The notes under the pieces were generated by a model, which ran no database searches, had not been told where the DNA came from, and saw nothing but the letters and a program-made list of their open reading frames with translations. 64,000 bases of DNA from positions 186,001 to 250,000 of the forward strand of contig CAVQYQ010000009.1 of NCBI GenBank assembly GCA_963718195.1, read 5' to 3'. The position numbers were made by a program, and so were the translations under genes. This stretch comes from MADRE3 sp963718195. GTDB lineage: Bacteria > Desulfobacterota > Desulfobulbia > Desulfobulbales > Desulfocapsaceae. Position 1 is the stretch's first letter; each line of letters begins with the position of its first letter. Of the stretch, positions 16,694 to 24,389 are shown piece after piece.

Positions 16694-17758
16694 ATGAACT
16701 ATACGATTGCATTAATTCCAGGAGATGGGATAGGTAAAGAAGTGATACCTGAAGGTGTCAGAGTTTTAAATGTTCTGGCAGAAAAGTTTGATTTTTCAAT
16801 CACATATACAGAATTTCCTTTTTCCTGTGAGTATTATCTTGAGCATGGCGTGATGATGCCCGATGATGGTATTGAACAACTCAGTGGTTTCGATACAATC
16901 CTGCTCGGCGCTGTTGGGGCTCCCTCTGTCCCTGACCATGTTTCACTCTGGGAGCTGCTGCTGCCGATCCGGCGGCTGTTTGATCAATATGTCAACCTGA
17001 GGCCGGTACGACTTCTCAAAGGCGTTTCTTCCCCCCTTGCCAACCGGGCAAGTGATGATATTGATTTCATGGTCGTCAGGGAGAACACCGAGGGTGAGTA
17101 CTCGGACATTGGCGGTCGACTCTTCGAGGGGACCGAGCGGGAAGTGGTCGTCCAGGAGACTGTTTTCAGCAGGACAGGTGTGGACCGGATTTTTCGATTT
17201 GGTTGTGAACTGGCGCAGAAACGAGCGGCAAAACATATCACCTCGGCGACCAAGTCAAATGGCATCCGCTATACGATGCCCTATTGGGACGAGCGATTCA
17301 GAGCAGTTACAGCTGAATTTCCGGAACTAACCTGTGACCAGTATCATATTGATATCCTTACCGCCAATTTTGTTCTCCACCCAGACTGGTTTGATGTTGT
17401 GGTTGGCAGTAACCTGTTCGGCGACATACTCTCTGATCTGGGCCCGGCAATAGCCGGAGGGATTGGTATTGCCCCGTCGGCTAACATAAATGTTTCGAGG
17501 AAATACCCCTCAATGTTTGAGCCAGTCCACGGTTCTGCGCCGGATATTGCCGGCCAGGGGATAGCAAATCCGATTGCCACACTGTGGTCTGTCCAGATGA
17601 TGCTCGAGTTCCTGGGTGAACAGCAGGCTGGTGATATGCTGATGGAAGCAGTTGAAACGGTAACGGGCAATGGTAAATTCACACCTGATCTTGGTGGCCA
17701 GGAAACAACGACTTCCTTTACCGACCTGGTTATCGCTGAGTTGGCTGAACGGGGCTGA
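16694..17758 (+). CDS. Tartrate dehydrogenase / D-malate dehydrogenase-type enzyme
   Basis: A 354-residue member of the isocitrate/isopropylmalate dehydrogenase family in the TtuC/DmlA branch. Seen motifs are 'IALIPGDGIGKEVIPEGVRV', 'ILLGAVGAPSVPDHVSLW', 'YVNLRPVRLL', the substrate loop 'MVVRENTEGEYSDIGGRL', 'ITSATKSNGI', the metal site 'VVGSNLFGDILSDLGPAIAG' and 'MFEPVHGSAPDIAGQGIANP'. Family members use NAD and Mn2+ or Mg2+ to oxidise tartrate, D-malate or 3-isopropylmalate-like acids. The PSVPDHVSLW segment is typical of tartrate/D-malate enzymes rather than LeuB. I take the ATG at 16694 (GAGG seven bases upstream) over the adjacent TTG. Next to D-tartrate dehydratase it makes a two-gene tartrate-use operon. 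Confidence 0.85.
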   Translation: MNYTIALIPGDGIGKEVIPEGVRVLNVLAEKFDFSITYTEFPFSCEYYLEHGVMMPDDGIEQLSGFDTILLGAVGAPSVPDHVSLWELLLPIRRLFDQYVNLRPVRLLKGVSSPLANRASDDIDFMVVRENTEGEYSDIGGRLFEGTEREVVVQETVFSRTGVDRIFRFGCELAQKRAAKHITSATKSNGIRYTMPYWDERFRAVTAEFPELTCDQYHIDILTANFVLHPDWFDVVVGSNLFGDILSDLGPAIAGGIGIAPSANINVSRKYPSMFEPVHGSAPDIAGQGIANPIATLWSVQMMLEFLGEQQAGDMLMEAVETVTGNGKFTPDLGGQETTTSFTDLVIAELAERG

Positions 17759-17823
17759 AGATCAGCTGCCGACCATGGAGAGGGCAAGAGATCTACCACC
17801 CTTTTTTTTCGGATTAAGGTTAT

Positions 17824-19026
17824 ATGAAAATTACAAAGATTAAGGAAAAGACCGTATCCATAGCATCTGATATCAAAAACGCCTATATCGATTTCAGCAA
17901 GATGACGGTCTCCATTGTGGCCATCGTCACCGATGTAGTTAAAGAGGGCAGGCCCGTGATTGGTTATGGATTTCATTCCAATGGCCGTTACGGCCAGGGT
18001 TGCCTGCTGCGAGAGCGATTTATTCCCCGGCTGATGGAGGCTGATCCCGCCAGCCTTGTCGATGATCAGCGTGAGAACCTGGATCCTTTCAAGATCTGGG
18101 ATACGCTCATGCATAACGAGAAACCTGGTGGCCATGGTGAGAGATCGGTGGCTGTCGGGGTTCTTGATATGGCGGTCTGGGATGCGGTGGCAAAGATAGA
18201 GGAAAAACCACTACATCATTTGCTGGCAGAACGCTTTGCAAAGAAAAAGGCTCAAGAGGATACATTCGTCTACGCTGCCGGCGGCTACTACTACCCGGGT
18301 AAAGGTGAGGACGCCCTGGTGCTGGAAATGCGCGGTTACCTGGAACAGGGGTATGAAGTCATCAAGATGAAGATTGGCGGTGTCTCCCTGGCCGATGATA
18401 TGAAGCGTATAGAGGTGGTCCTCAGGGAACTGGAGGGGTATGGAGATGGCAGTGAACCTCCCGGCAGTCGTCTGGCAGTTGATGCGAATGGTCGCTTCGA
18501 CCTTGCCACGGCACGTGCCTATGGTCGCGAACTTGAACCGCTCAAACTTTTCTGGTACGAGGAGGCCGGTGACCCGCTGGACTATGCACTGCAGGCCGAA
18601 TTGGCCGGTGACTATGCACCACCATTTGCAACAGGGGAAAATCTCTTTTCCCACCAGGATGTTGCCAATTTACTTCGGTATGGAGGTCTGAGAGCCGATA
18701 GAGATTACCTCCAGATGGATCCTGCTCTTGCCTATGGACTTGTCGAATACCTCCGCATGCTCAATGTCCTGGCAGAGCATGGTTGGTCCCCTGAGCGTTG
18801 TATTCCGCATGGTGGTCACCAGTTTGCACTCCACATCGCCGCTGGCCTGGGGTTGGGGGGAAACGAATCGTATCCCGGTATTTTCCAGCCCTTTGGTGGA
18901 TTTGCTGACAACAATCCGATCCAAAAAAGCAGAGTGGGGCTTACCGATATTCCAGGGGTTGGCTTTGAGGCAAAATCGGAGCTGATAGCTCTTTTCCATG
19001 ATTCCTTTGGTACAGGAGCGCTCTAG
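17824..19026 (+). CDS. tarD: D(-)-tartrate dehydratase (enolase superfamily)
   Basis: A 400-residue enzyme very close in sequence to the characterised Bradyrhizobium D-tartrate dehydratase as I recall it. Shared stretches are 'IKNAYIDFSKMTVSIVAIV' near the N-terminus, 'NEKPGGHGERSVAVG', 'VYAAGGYYYPGKG', the KxK base motif 'VIKMKIGG', 'LAVDANGRFDL' and 'WYEEAGDPLDYALQAEL' (metal-binding Asp and Glu), 'TGENLFSHQD' and the catalytic His of 'CIPHGGHQF', then 'AAGLGLGGNESYP'. It dehydrates D-tartrate to oxaloacetate with Mg2+. It lies 65 bases downstream of the tartrate-dehydrogenase-type gene. The usual family length and all catalytic groups are present, so activity is likely. Confidence 0.92.
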   Translation: MKITKIKEKTVSIASDIKNAYIDFSKMTVSIVAIVTDVVKEGRPVIGYGFHSNGRYGQGCLLRERFIPRLMEADPASLVDDQRENLDPFKIWDTLMHNEKPGGHGERSVAVGVLDMAVWDAVAKIEEKPLHHLLAERFAKKKAQEDTFVYAAGGYYYPGKGEDALVLEMRGYLEQGYEVIKMKIGGVSLADDMKRIEVVLRELEGYGDGSEPPGSRLAVDANGRFDLATARAYGRELEPLKLFWYEEAGDPLDYALQAELAGDYAPPFATGENLFSHQDVANLLRYGGLRADRDYLQMDPALAYGLVEYLRMLNVLAEHGWSPERCIPHGGHQFALHIAAGLGLGGNESYPGIFQPFGGFADNNPIQKSRVGLTDIPGVGFEAKSELIALFHDSFGTGAL

Positions 19027-19065
19027 AGGAGTAGTTTATCCCGCTTGCTATAGTAACTGCTCCTC
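19026..19065 (+). terminator. Hairpin just after tarD
   Basis: GAGGAGTAGTT and AACTGCTCCTC form an 11-bp stem (one G-U pair) around an 18-base loop immediately at the tarD stop. No T tract follows, so it is a possible terminator or RNA-stabilising hairpin. Confidence 0.4.
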
Positions 19066-19084
19066 AAGCTAAGTTCCTCTCTGC

Positions 19085-19180
19085 TTACATAGAGCGAAAG
19101 AGTACATCAAAGAGCCGATCTATCTCGGCCATAGCATTATGTACATGGGGTGCAAGACGGATATTTCGGCTGCGAATGTA
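19085..19180 (-). pseudogene. C-terminal remnant of a class V aminotransferase
   Basis: On the minus strand, 31 codons ending at a TAA read YIRSRNIRLAPHVHNAM then AEIDRLFDVLF, which matches the usual last segment of class V aminotransferases (IRLSPHxYNTxxDIDRLxEAL). An in-frame TAG precedes it at 19181-19183, and further upstream the frame reads only a few plausible residues (LAAIR). I read this as the degraded tail of a lost gene; the evidence is short and only from pattern memory. Confidence 0.4.
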
Positions 19181-19328
19181 CTACCGAATGGCGGCTAAAA
19201 CAAGTTGAATGTTGATATGGAGCAAGAGCCTAGAAGACGACTCCAGAGATCCATATGTCGTTTTCGTTTCCACCTCTTTTTACGAAGAGATCAGATGTCT
19301 TTGTTAAGATTGTTTTTAAAAGAAATAA

Positions 19329-19775
19329 TCAAGTCTTCTGGATCAGCCAGAGGCTGAGGACCAGGCCGATGCAGCCAAGGGCCCGGTATGTATTGATTGG
19401 ATACCGGTCAAGACCGAGCAGGCCGAAATGGTCCAGGAATATTGAAACAATCAGCTGACCGACAATGGCAGCGACGATGGTATTGCCAATACCTATTTGG
19501 GGAGTGACCATAAGGATAGCAGTGACGAAGACAACCCCAAAAAGACCTCCGGAGAAGTTTATCAGGGGCGTTGTTTTCAAGGTTGCAAGCGAAGGCAGCT
19601 CCGGTCGTGCAATTGCAAGGTAAATGACAATTGCAATCAGTGCACCGAAGAATGAGACAAAGGTGGCCTGCATCGGGTGGTTGAGGATTTTTCCCAACTG
19701 TGTGTTGATCGCGCCCTGAACAGGAAGAAGGCCGCCGATACACAATGCTATAAGAAGTAGGAGCAGGTGTTTCAT
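19329..19775 (-). CDS. DMT-family small transporter (DUF606/YdcZ type)
   Basis: A 148-residue, five-helix membrane protein: 'LLLLIALCIGGLLPVQGAIN' with the conserved 'GAINTQLGKIL', 'MQATFVSFFGALIAIVIYLA', 'WxGGLFGVVFV'-like 'NFSGGLFGVVFVTAILM', 'PQIGIGNTIVAAIVGQLIVS' and 'DHFGLLGL' followed by a final helix. This is the single five-helix unit of DUF606 proteins, which are thought to function as dimers; substrates are unknown. The ATG at 19775 has AAGGAAG six bases upstream. It is convergent with tarD and lies downstream of the first sugar-ABC operon, beyond a strong inverted repeat. Confidence 0.75.
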   Translation of the reverse strand: MKHLLLLLIALCIGGLLPVQGAINTQLGKILNHPMQATFVSFFGALIAIVIYLAIARPELPSLATLKTTPLINFSGGLFGVVFVTAILMVTPQIGIGNTIVAAIVGQLIVSIFLDHFGLLGLDRYPINTYRALGCIGLVLSLWLIQKT

Positions 19776-19833
19776 ATTCGTCTTCCTTGTAGTCGCATGT
19801 ATCTTGTTCATGCGCAAGTACAGGGCATAGTTA

Positions 19834-19872
19834 CTGTTGCAGACCGGGTTTGTTAAGCCCGGTCTGCAACAG
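19834..19872. terminator. 15-bp perfect inverted repeat, likely terminator
   Basis: CTGTTGCAGACCGGG (19834-19848) is perfectly complementary to CCCGGTCTGCAACAG (19858-19872), with a nine-base loop. On the plus strand it is followed by TACTG and six T residues; on the minus strand it lies 42 bases after the stop of the ABC permease gene. It most likely ends transcription of the first ABC-importer operon, and may act in both directions. Confidence 0.75.
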
Positions 19873-19914
19873 TACTGTTTTTTAAGTAGGAGCGGTCAAC
19901 TGATCAAGGCAGCT

Positions 19915-20742
19915 CTATTTTACAGCTCCCATGGTCAGACCTTCAATAAAGTACTCTCTGATCGTGAGAGACAGGATGAAAATCGGTACCATGATCAACA
20001 TTCCTGCCGCTGCCATATGTTCCCAGAGGATTCCCTTGTCCGTGTGCAGTCCCATGAGCCCCACCGTGAGAGTTACAGCTTCCTTATTGGTAAGGATTAA
20101 GGCGAAGAGGAACTCGTTCCAGCTCTGGATAAATCCGAACACAGCACTGGTCACAACACCGGGCATGATGAGTGGCAGGGTAATGTGGCGCAGGACCTGG
20201 AAACGATTACAGCCATCTACTACGGCTGCCGCTTCGATATCGGCGGGTAATGCGTCGACAAATCCCTTTATCATCCAGACAGCAAACGGCAGCACAAAAG
20301 AAAGGTTCAGTATGATAAGCGCCAATTGTGTGTCTAACAGGTGCAGGGTCCTGAACAGGGTGAAAAAAGGTAGTACAACGACAACAGGCGGTACAAACTG
20401 GGAACTGAGAACTGCCACCATCAGTGCGTTTTTCGTTTTGAATTGATAGCGACTGAAGGCATATCCGGCACATGTTGCCGCCGGAATCGCGATAGCAACG
20501 GTAAAAAAACTTACAACAAGGCTGTTAAACAGCAGCGGCCCAAAATTATAAGGATCCTGGAAGATAGAAATAAAGTTGTTCAGTGTTGGGGTAAAAAATA
20601 TTTTTGTGGAGTAGGCATCCCTGGCTACCTTGAAAGCGGTTATGACCATCCAGAATATAGGGAAAACCATAAAAAGAAAGGTGCCTCCAAAGCCAAGCCA
20701 TCGAACTCCTCCCCAGAATTTTTCGTCGCGTGTCATAGCCAT
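19915..20742 (-). CDS. Sugar ABC transporter permease (MalG family)
   Basis: A 275-residue permease with about six helices and the full EAA loop 'DIEAAAVVDGCNRFQVLRHI' followed by TLPLIMPGV, the site that contacts the ATPase. The N-terminal segment 'FPIFWMVITAFKVARDAY' and the C-terminal 'IREYFIEGLTMGAVKG'-like end (FIEGLTMGAVK) are typical of MalG-type carbohydrate permeases. Its ATG overlaps the stop of the MalF-type gene (TGATG). With the MalF partner and binding protein it forms an importer without its own ATPase; the MsmX/UgpC-type ATPase at 28220-29341 could supply energy. Confidence 0.9.
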   Translation of the reverse strand: MAMTRDEKFWGGVRWLGFGGTFLFMVFPIFWMVITAFKVARDAYSTKIFFTPTLNNFISIFQDPYNFGPLLFNSLVVSFFTVAIAIPAATCAGYAFSRYQFKTKNALMVAVLSSQFVPPVVVVLPFFTLFRTLHLLDTQLALIILNLSFVLPFAVWMIKGFVDALPADIEAAAVVDGCNRFQVLRHITLPLIMPGVVTSAVFGFIQSWNEFLFALILTNKEAVTLTVGLMGLHTDKGILWEHMAAAGMLIMVPIFILSLTIREYFIEGLTMGAVK

Positions 20743-21623
20743 CAGCTCTGTTCCCCCTTCATCAGAAAGCGCACGTAAATAAAGGCAAAAATAAACATTG
20801 TCGTAACCAGTATGTAGGCCAATGCCGAGGCATAGCCCATATCGTAAAACTTGAATCCCTGGTTATAAACATAGTAGTTCAGCGTTTCTGTTGAGCGGCC
20901 AGGTCCTCCTCCGGTCAACGTAACGACCTGATCGAACATTTTTACACTGAAAATGGTCTTGAGCAGACCAACCATGATGATAATCGGCTTGAGTTGAGGC
21001 AGGGTGATATACCAGAATACCTGAAAGGTGCTCGCCCCGTCCACCCGTGCCGCATTGAGCGTCTCGCGGGGCAGAGCTCCAAGTGCTCCAATGAATACCA
21101 GCGCAATATAAGGAGCCCACCCCCAGATCTCAGTCATGGCCAGCCAGAAAACAGCCCAGTATGGTTCTCCAAGCCAGACAATCTCAGACATGAAGGGAAA
21201 TATAGTGTCTATGAAAGCATCGATTATGCCGTAATCCGGATTCAACATGAATCGCCACGAGTAACCTTTCAGGGCAGGAGCCATGGCAAAGGGAAAGATC
21301 AACAGTGATTTCATGAAGATGTTAAGCTTTGTCGCACGCTCCAGGATAATGGCGATTGCCAGCCCGATAACCATGGATAACACTACCGATATGACGGTAA
21401 ACAGGATCGTTACCCAGACACTGTTCCAGAAGCTTGCGTCACTGAATGCCCTGATGTAATTGTCAAAGCCGACGAATCCGCCGGGCACGGGTGATCTTGT
21501 TAACTTCCAGTGACGAAAACTGGTAATAAATGAGTAAATAAACGGGTAAAGTGTCGTGCCTGCAAGAATCAGCAAGGTAGGTGTCATCAACACCCATTTT
21601 ACGTATTTTTCACGGTTATCCAT
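20742..21623 (-). CDS. Sugar ABC transporter permease (MalF family)
   Basis: A 293-residue permease starting with 'MDNREKYVKWVLMTPTLLIL' and holding six predicted helices. The periplasmic loop after helix 1 contains 'GFVGFDNYIRAF', the usual 'FVGLxNY' landmark. The EAA loop is 'LPRETLNAARVDGASTFQVF' followed by WYITLPQLKP. Late in the protein is 'TGGGPGRSTETLNYYVYN', a strong signature of MalF-type sugar permeases. Oligosaccharide or sugar-acid import is probable, ligand unknown. It sits between the binding-protein gene and the MalG-type permease on the minus strand, with a 244-base gap on the binding-protein side. Confidence 0.92.
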   Translation of the reverse strand: MDNREKYVKWVLMTPTLLILAGTTLYPFIYSFITSFRHWKLTRSPVPGGFVGFDNYIRAFSDASFWNSVWVTILFTVISVVLSMVIGLAIAIILERATKLNIFMKSLLIFPFAMAPALKGYSWRFMLNPDYGIIDAFIDTIFPFMSEIVWLGEPYWAVFWLAMTEIWGWAPYIALVFIGALGALPRETLNAARVDGASTFQVFWYITLPQLKPIIIMVGLLKTIFSVKMFDQVVTLTGGGPGRSTETLNYYVYNQGFKFYDMGYASALAYILVTTMFIFAFIYVRFLMKGEQS

Positions 21624-21867
21624 GACGTGGCCACCTTTTATGCTGCACGGTATGCATTATATTCCTCTCCTGTCTTTCATACCCTGGTATAGAGGAAGAA
21701 AGCGAAATAGGCCTTTATCAATCTGAACCTGGTCAGGTGTTGAGAATGCAGTTTAGCGATGTGCTGATGGAATCAGTCTCCAATAGATGCCAATTCGTGA
21801 GATATGTACATCTTAATGGTGCTGGGGAGACAGATTCTAAAACTGTCTCCCCAGTTCTGGTCTCTTA

Positions 21868-23202
21868 TCAATAACCAGAGCGTTTCATGATAGCGGTTAC
21901 TTCTTTTGCCGCTTTATCCATCTCAGTCTTGGTGTCAGCTCCACCAGCGATATTGCTGATGGCGACTTCCAGGGAACTCATGACCTCAGGCCATTCCGGA
22001 ATCATCGGCAGTGTATCACTTACCGCCAGGCTTTCGGCCGCAGCTGCATGCATTCCATTTGACACTTTGTTGATTTCCGGATCAACCAGGTTATCTTTTT
22101 GAACGACAACAATGGTTATGGTTTTGGGATCGCTTTTATCAAGGAAATTGGCCTTTTCAAGATCCGGGTTAGTGATCCATTTCAGGAATTCCCAGGCGGC
22201 ATCTTTATTCTTGGATGCTTGGGCGATACCTATTGGCATGGAGAGTGCCAGTGTTGCCTTGCCTTTTCCTTCCCATGCGGGGACCGGTGCAAAGCTGATG
22301 TTTTTGGCAACGACTTCTTTTGCTTTTTCGGGGTTAGTCAATACGCCATAGTGCCACCACCAGACGATGACCATGGCTGCGTTGTCCTGAGCAACGGCCT
22401 GAGAGGCTTCATACTCTTTGAATGCCTTCGAACCGGGTGAAGCGACCTTGTACTTGAGCAGCAGATCAACATAATACTGTGTTGCTTCAATACCGGCAGC
22501 ACTGTTGAAGGCTGGCATCATCTTGTCATCAAATATATCGGCACCAGCACTTTTAAGAAAAGAGTACCACAGGAACAGGTTCTGTCCGCTGTTGCCTTTC
22601 CCGTAATACATGGCAATTCCTTCTTTGCCGGTCTTCTCTTTGATGGCCTGGGAAGCGGCGATGAGCTCTTTCCAGGTTTTGGGGGGTGTTACGCCAGCCT
22701 GCTCAAAGAGATCTGTCCGGTAAAGGAGTAGTTGCGGATGCCCGCGGGTGGGTATTCCATAGGTAACATCTTCATAGGTACCGCCTTTGATGTATGCGGG
22801 AGGAAGTTTTTTTGAAAGATCTACAGCGTCAGCTTTCAAATAGTCGTTGAGTGGCGTCAGGAATCCGGTCATTGAAGGACCCCATCCGTCCAGAAAGCAA
22901 TAGAGGTCTATGTCACCACTGCCTGCAACCGCATCTGCGGTGATCTTTTCACGCAGGCTGGGATACGGAACCATTAAAAAGTCAACTTCAATTCCGGTGA
23001 GTTTGGTAAACTCCTCAACTCTTTTCGCCTGTGCTTGACTCTGGGCAGCGTTATGGACAAGGAATGTCAGTTTGGTTCCCTTGTAGGGCATCCCTTCCTT
23101 CAGGCCATACGGCATTTCAGCGGCTATCGCCGGCAAACCAATCGTCAGACTTAACAGGAACAATGCCAATGTTGTTAAGCCTAATAGCTTCTTAATTTTC
23201 AC
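21868..23202 (-). CDS. Sugar-type ABC transporter substrate-binding protein
   Basis: A 444-residue family-1 extracellular solute-binding protein. It has a signal peptide to about residue 27 (IGLPAIA-AE), then 'TKLTFLVHNAAQSQAQAKRV', 'FTKLTGIEVDFLMVPYPSL', 'GDIDLYCFLDGWGPSM' and 'YGIPTRGHPQLLLYRTDLFE', the recurrent hinge and ligand-pocket landmarks. The helix 'AVAQDNAAMVIVWWWHYGVL' lies near the ligand site. Aromatic-rich pocket segments suggest a carbohydrate-like ligand. The first gene of its operon, it is preceded by a promoter with a 16-bp perfect palindrome (23420-23435), consistent with LacI-type control. Confidence 0.88.
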   Translation of the reverse strand: MKIKKLLGLTTLALFLLSLTIGLPAIAAEMPYGLKEGMPYKGTKLTFLVHNAAQSQAQAKRVEEFTKLTGIEVDFLMVPYPSLREKITADAVAGSGDIDLYCFLDGWGPSMTGFLTPLNDYLKADAVDLSKKLPPAYIKGGTYEDVTYGIPTRGHPQLLLYRTDLFEQAGVTPPKTWKELIAASQAIKEKTGKEGIAMYYGKGNSGQNLFLWYSFLKSAGADIFDDKMMPAFNSAAGIEATQYYVDLLLKYKVASPGSKAFKEYEASQAVAQDNAAMVIVWWWHYGVLTNPEKAKEVVAKNISFAPVPAWEGKGKATLALSMPIGIAQASKNKDAAWEFLKWITNPDLEKANFLDKSDPKTITIVVVQKDNLVDPEINKVSNGMHAAAAESLAVSDTLPMIPEWPEVMSSLEVAISNIAGGADTKTEMDKAAKEVTAIMKRSGY

Positions 23203-23739
23203 GTTACCCCTCCTTGTTTGTTTCAGGTTATTGTTTATTCAATCGCCACATTTTGCGGCGAAAGGCGTTGATAACTAAAATTACAATGATCGGAACAAAT
23301 CTAACCCGGGCAACCACCAGTCTTGTTTTTGATGGTTATCAGGTGATGAAAAAAAAGGTCGAATCAGCATATAGGCTCAGCTCAGTTAGACGATATACTC
23401 AGTTATTAACAAATGATGCTTGAATACGTATTCAATATGGTCTATATTAATTCCCAATTGGAGCTGGATTGTCAAGTCATTTTTAATTCGGATATTATTT
23501 TCTTCCCCGTTGAAGACTTTTACCAGGAAAATGAATATACCATATCCTAACGAACATTATAAGGGAAATCGAGAGTCGGTCAACAGGCCAATAGCTTTTT
23601 TACCACTGTTGCTGGGAAGAATTGGGCTGCAAAACATTTTCGTTACCCAACCAGACCAAAACCATGGAAGAATGGCAGCATTTTGAAACCGTATGCAAAC
23701 AGGGATTGAAATACTGTTTATCTGGTTTTATAAAGTGAA
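23203..23739. other. Divergent intergenic region, 537 bases, with LacI-type operator
   Basis: No convincing gene is present between the ABC-importer operon (minus) and the metallophosphoesterase (plus). The region contains the perfect palindrome listed separately. A small potential stem (TCGCC/GGCGA, around 23239-23260) lies near the binding-protein start. The right part is AT-rich and presumably carries the promoter for the plus-strand genes. Confidence 0.5.
23420..23475 (-). promoter_or_regulatory. Promoter with perfect LacI-family operator for the first ABC operon
   Basis: The 16-bp sequence TTGAATACGTATTCAA at 23420-23435 is a perfect palindrome centred on CG, as expected for a LacI-family operator. 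On the minus strand a TTGACA -35 (23470-23475) and an AATTAA -10-like element (23447-23452) are 17 bases apart and place the operator just after the start point, a position suited to repression. The -10 is weak. Five further copies of the core occur in this window. Confidence 0.65.
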
Positions 23740-24327
23740 ATGAAAATTCTGTTAATTTCAGATGCGGTATCTCCTGCACTCTATGACCACTTTGATGATC
23801 GGACCTGTGCCGACATCAGCATGGTGATTTCCTGTGGGGATCTGCCGCTTGATTATCTCGAATTTATCATCAGTATGCTGAATGTTCCCTGCTACTGTGT
23901 ACCCGGGAATCATGATGAACAGTTTGTAGAAATGCCCCCTCCCGGCTGGAAGATACTAGATGACAGAATTGTCGTTCATGATAGCATTAAAATTCTTGGC
24001 CTGGGAGGATCCATGCGGTATAAACCAGGCCCCTACCAATATTCTGAACTGGGGATGAAACTAAGATTTCTGAAGCTTGTGCCGAAACTTTGGTTGCACA
24101 AGAACAAAATCGATATACTCGTCACGCATGCTCCGGCTTATAAATTAGGCGATCTGGAAGGACCCCACCGTGGGTTTAAGGTTTTTCGCAGTATCATTGA
24201 AAACTATAAACCCAAATACCATCTTCATGGACATGTTCATCTGAATTATTGTCAAAATGTCCGAACGATTAAACATGATCAAACAGAGATCATTAACGGT
24301 TATGAGTATTATAAATTTGAATATTGA
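23740..24327 (+). CDS. Calcineurin-like metallophosphoesterase
   Basis: A 195-residue phosphoesterase core with the metal-binding blocks in order: ILLISDAVSP (first Asp; the usual DxH is D-A-V), SCGDLPLDYLE (GD block), VPGNHDEQF (GNHDE), 'ILVTHAPAYKLGD' (THAP) and HLHGHVHLNYC (GHVH). The missing first-block His is a mild oddity. The substrate cannot be told; related short members act on nucleotides or phosphoproteins. It is followed after 62 bases by the ParB/Nudix-like gene on the same strand, so the pair may act together. Confidence 0.8.
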   Translation: MKILLISDAVSPALYDHFDDRTCADISMVISCGDLPLDYLEFIISMLNVPCYCVPGNHDEQFVEMPPPGWKILDDRIVVHDSIKILGLGGSMRYKPGPYQYSELGMKLRFLKLVPKLWLHKNKIDILVTHAPAYKLGDLEGPHRGFKVFRSIIENYKPKYHLHGHVHLNYCQNVRTIKHDQTEIINGYEYYKFEY

Positions 24328-24389
24328 TGGGGTTAACAGGGTTGCTGGAGCATACCTTTTAACTCATAACATTACTTATACAGGCAGGC

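Noticed and set aside
21641..21660. Seventh LacI-type operator (CACGGTATGCATTA) near the MalF-type gene
   Set aside because: The centre has an inserted base and the left half-site does not match, so it is not counted.
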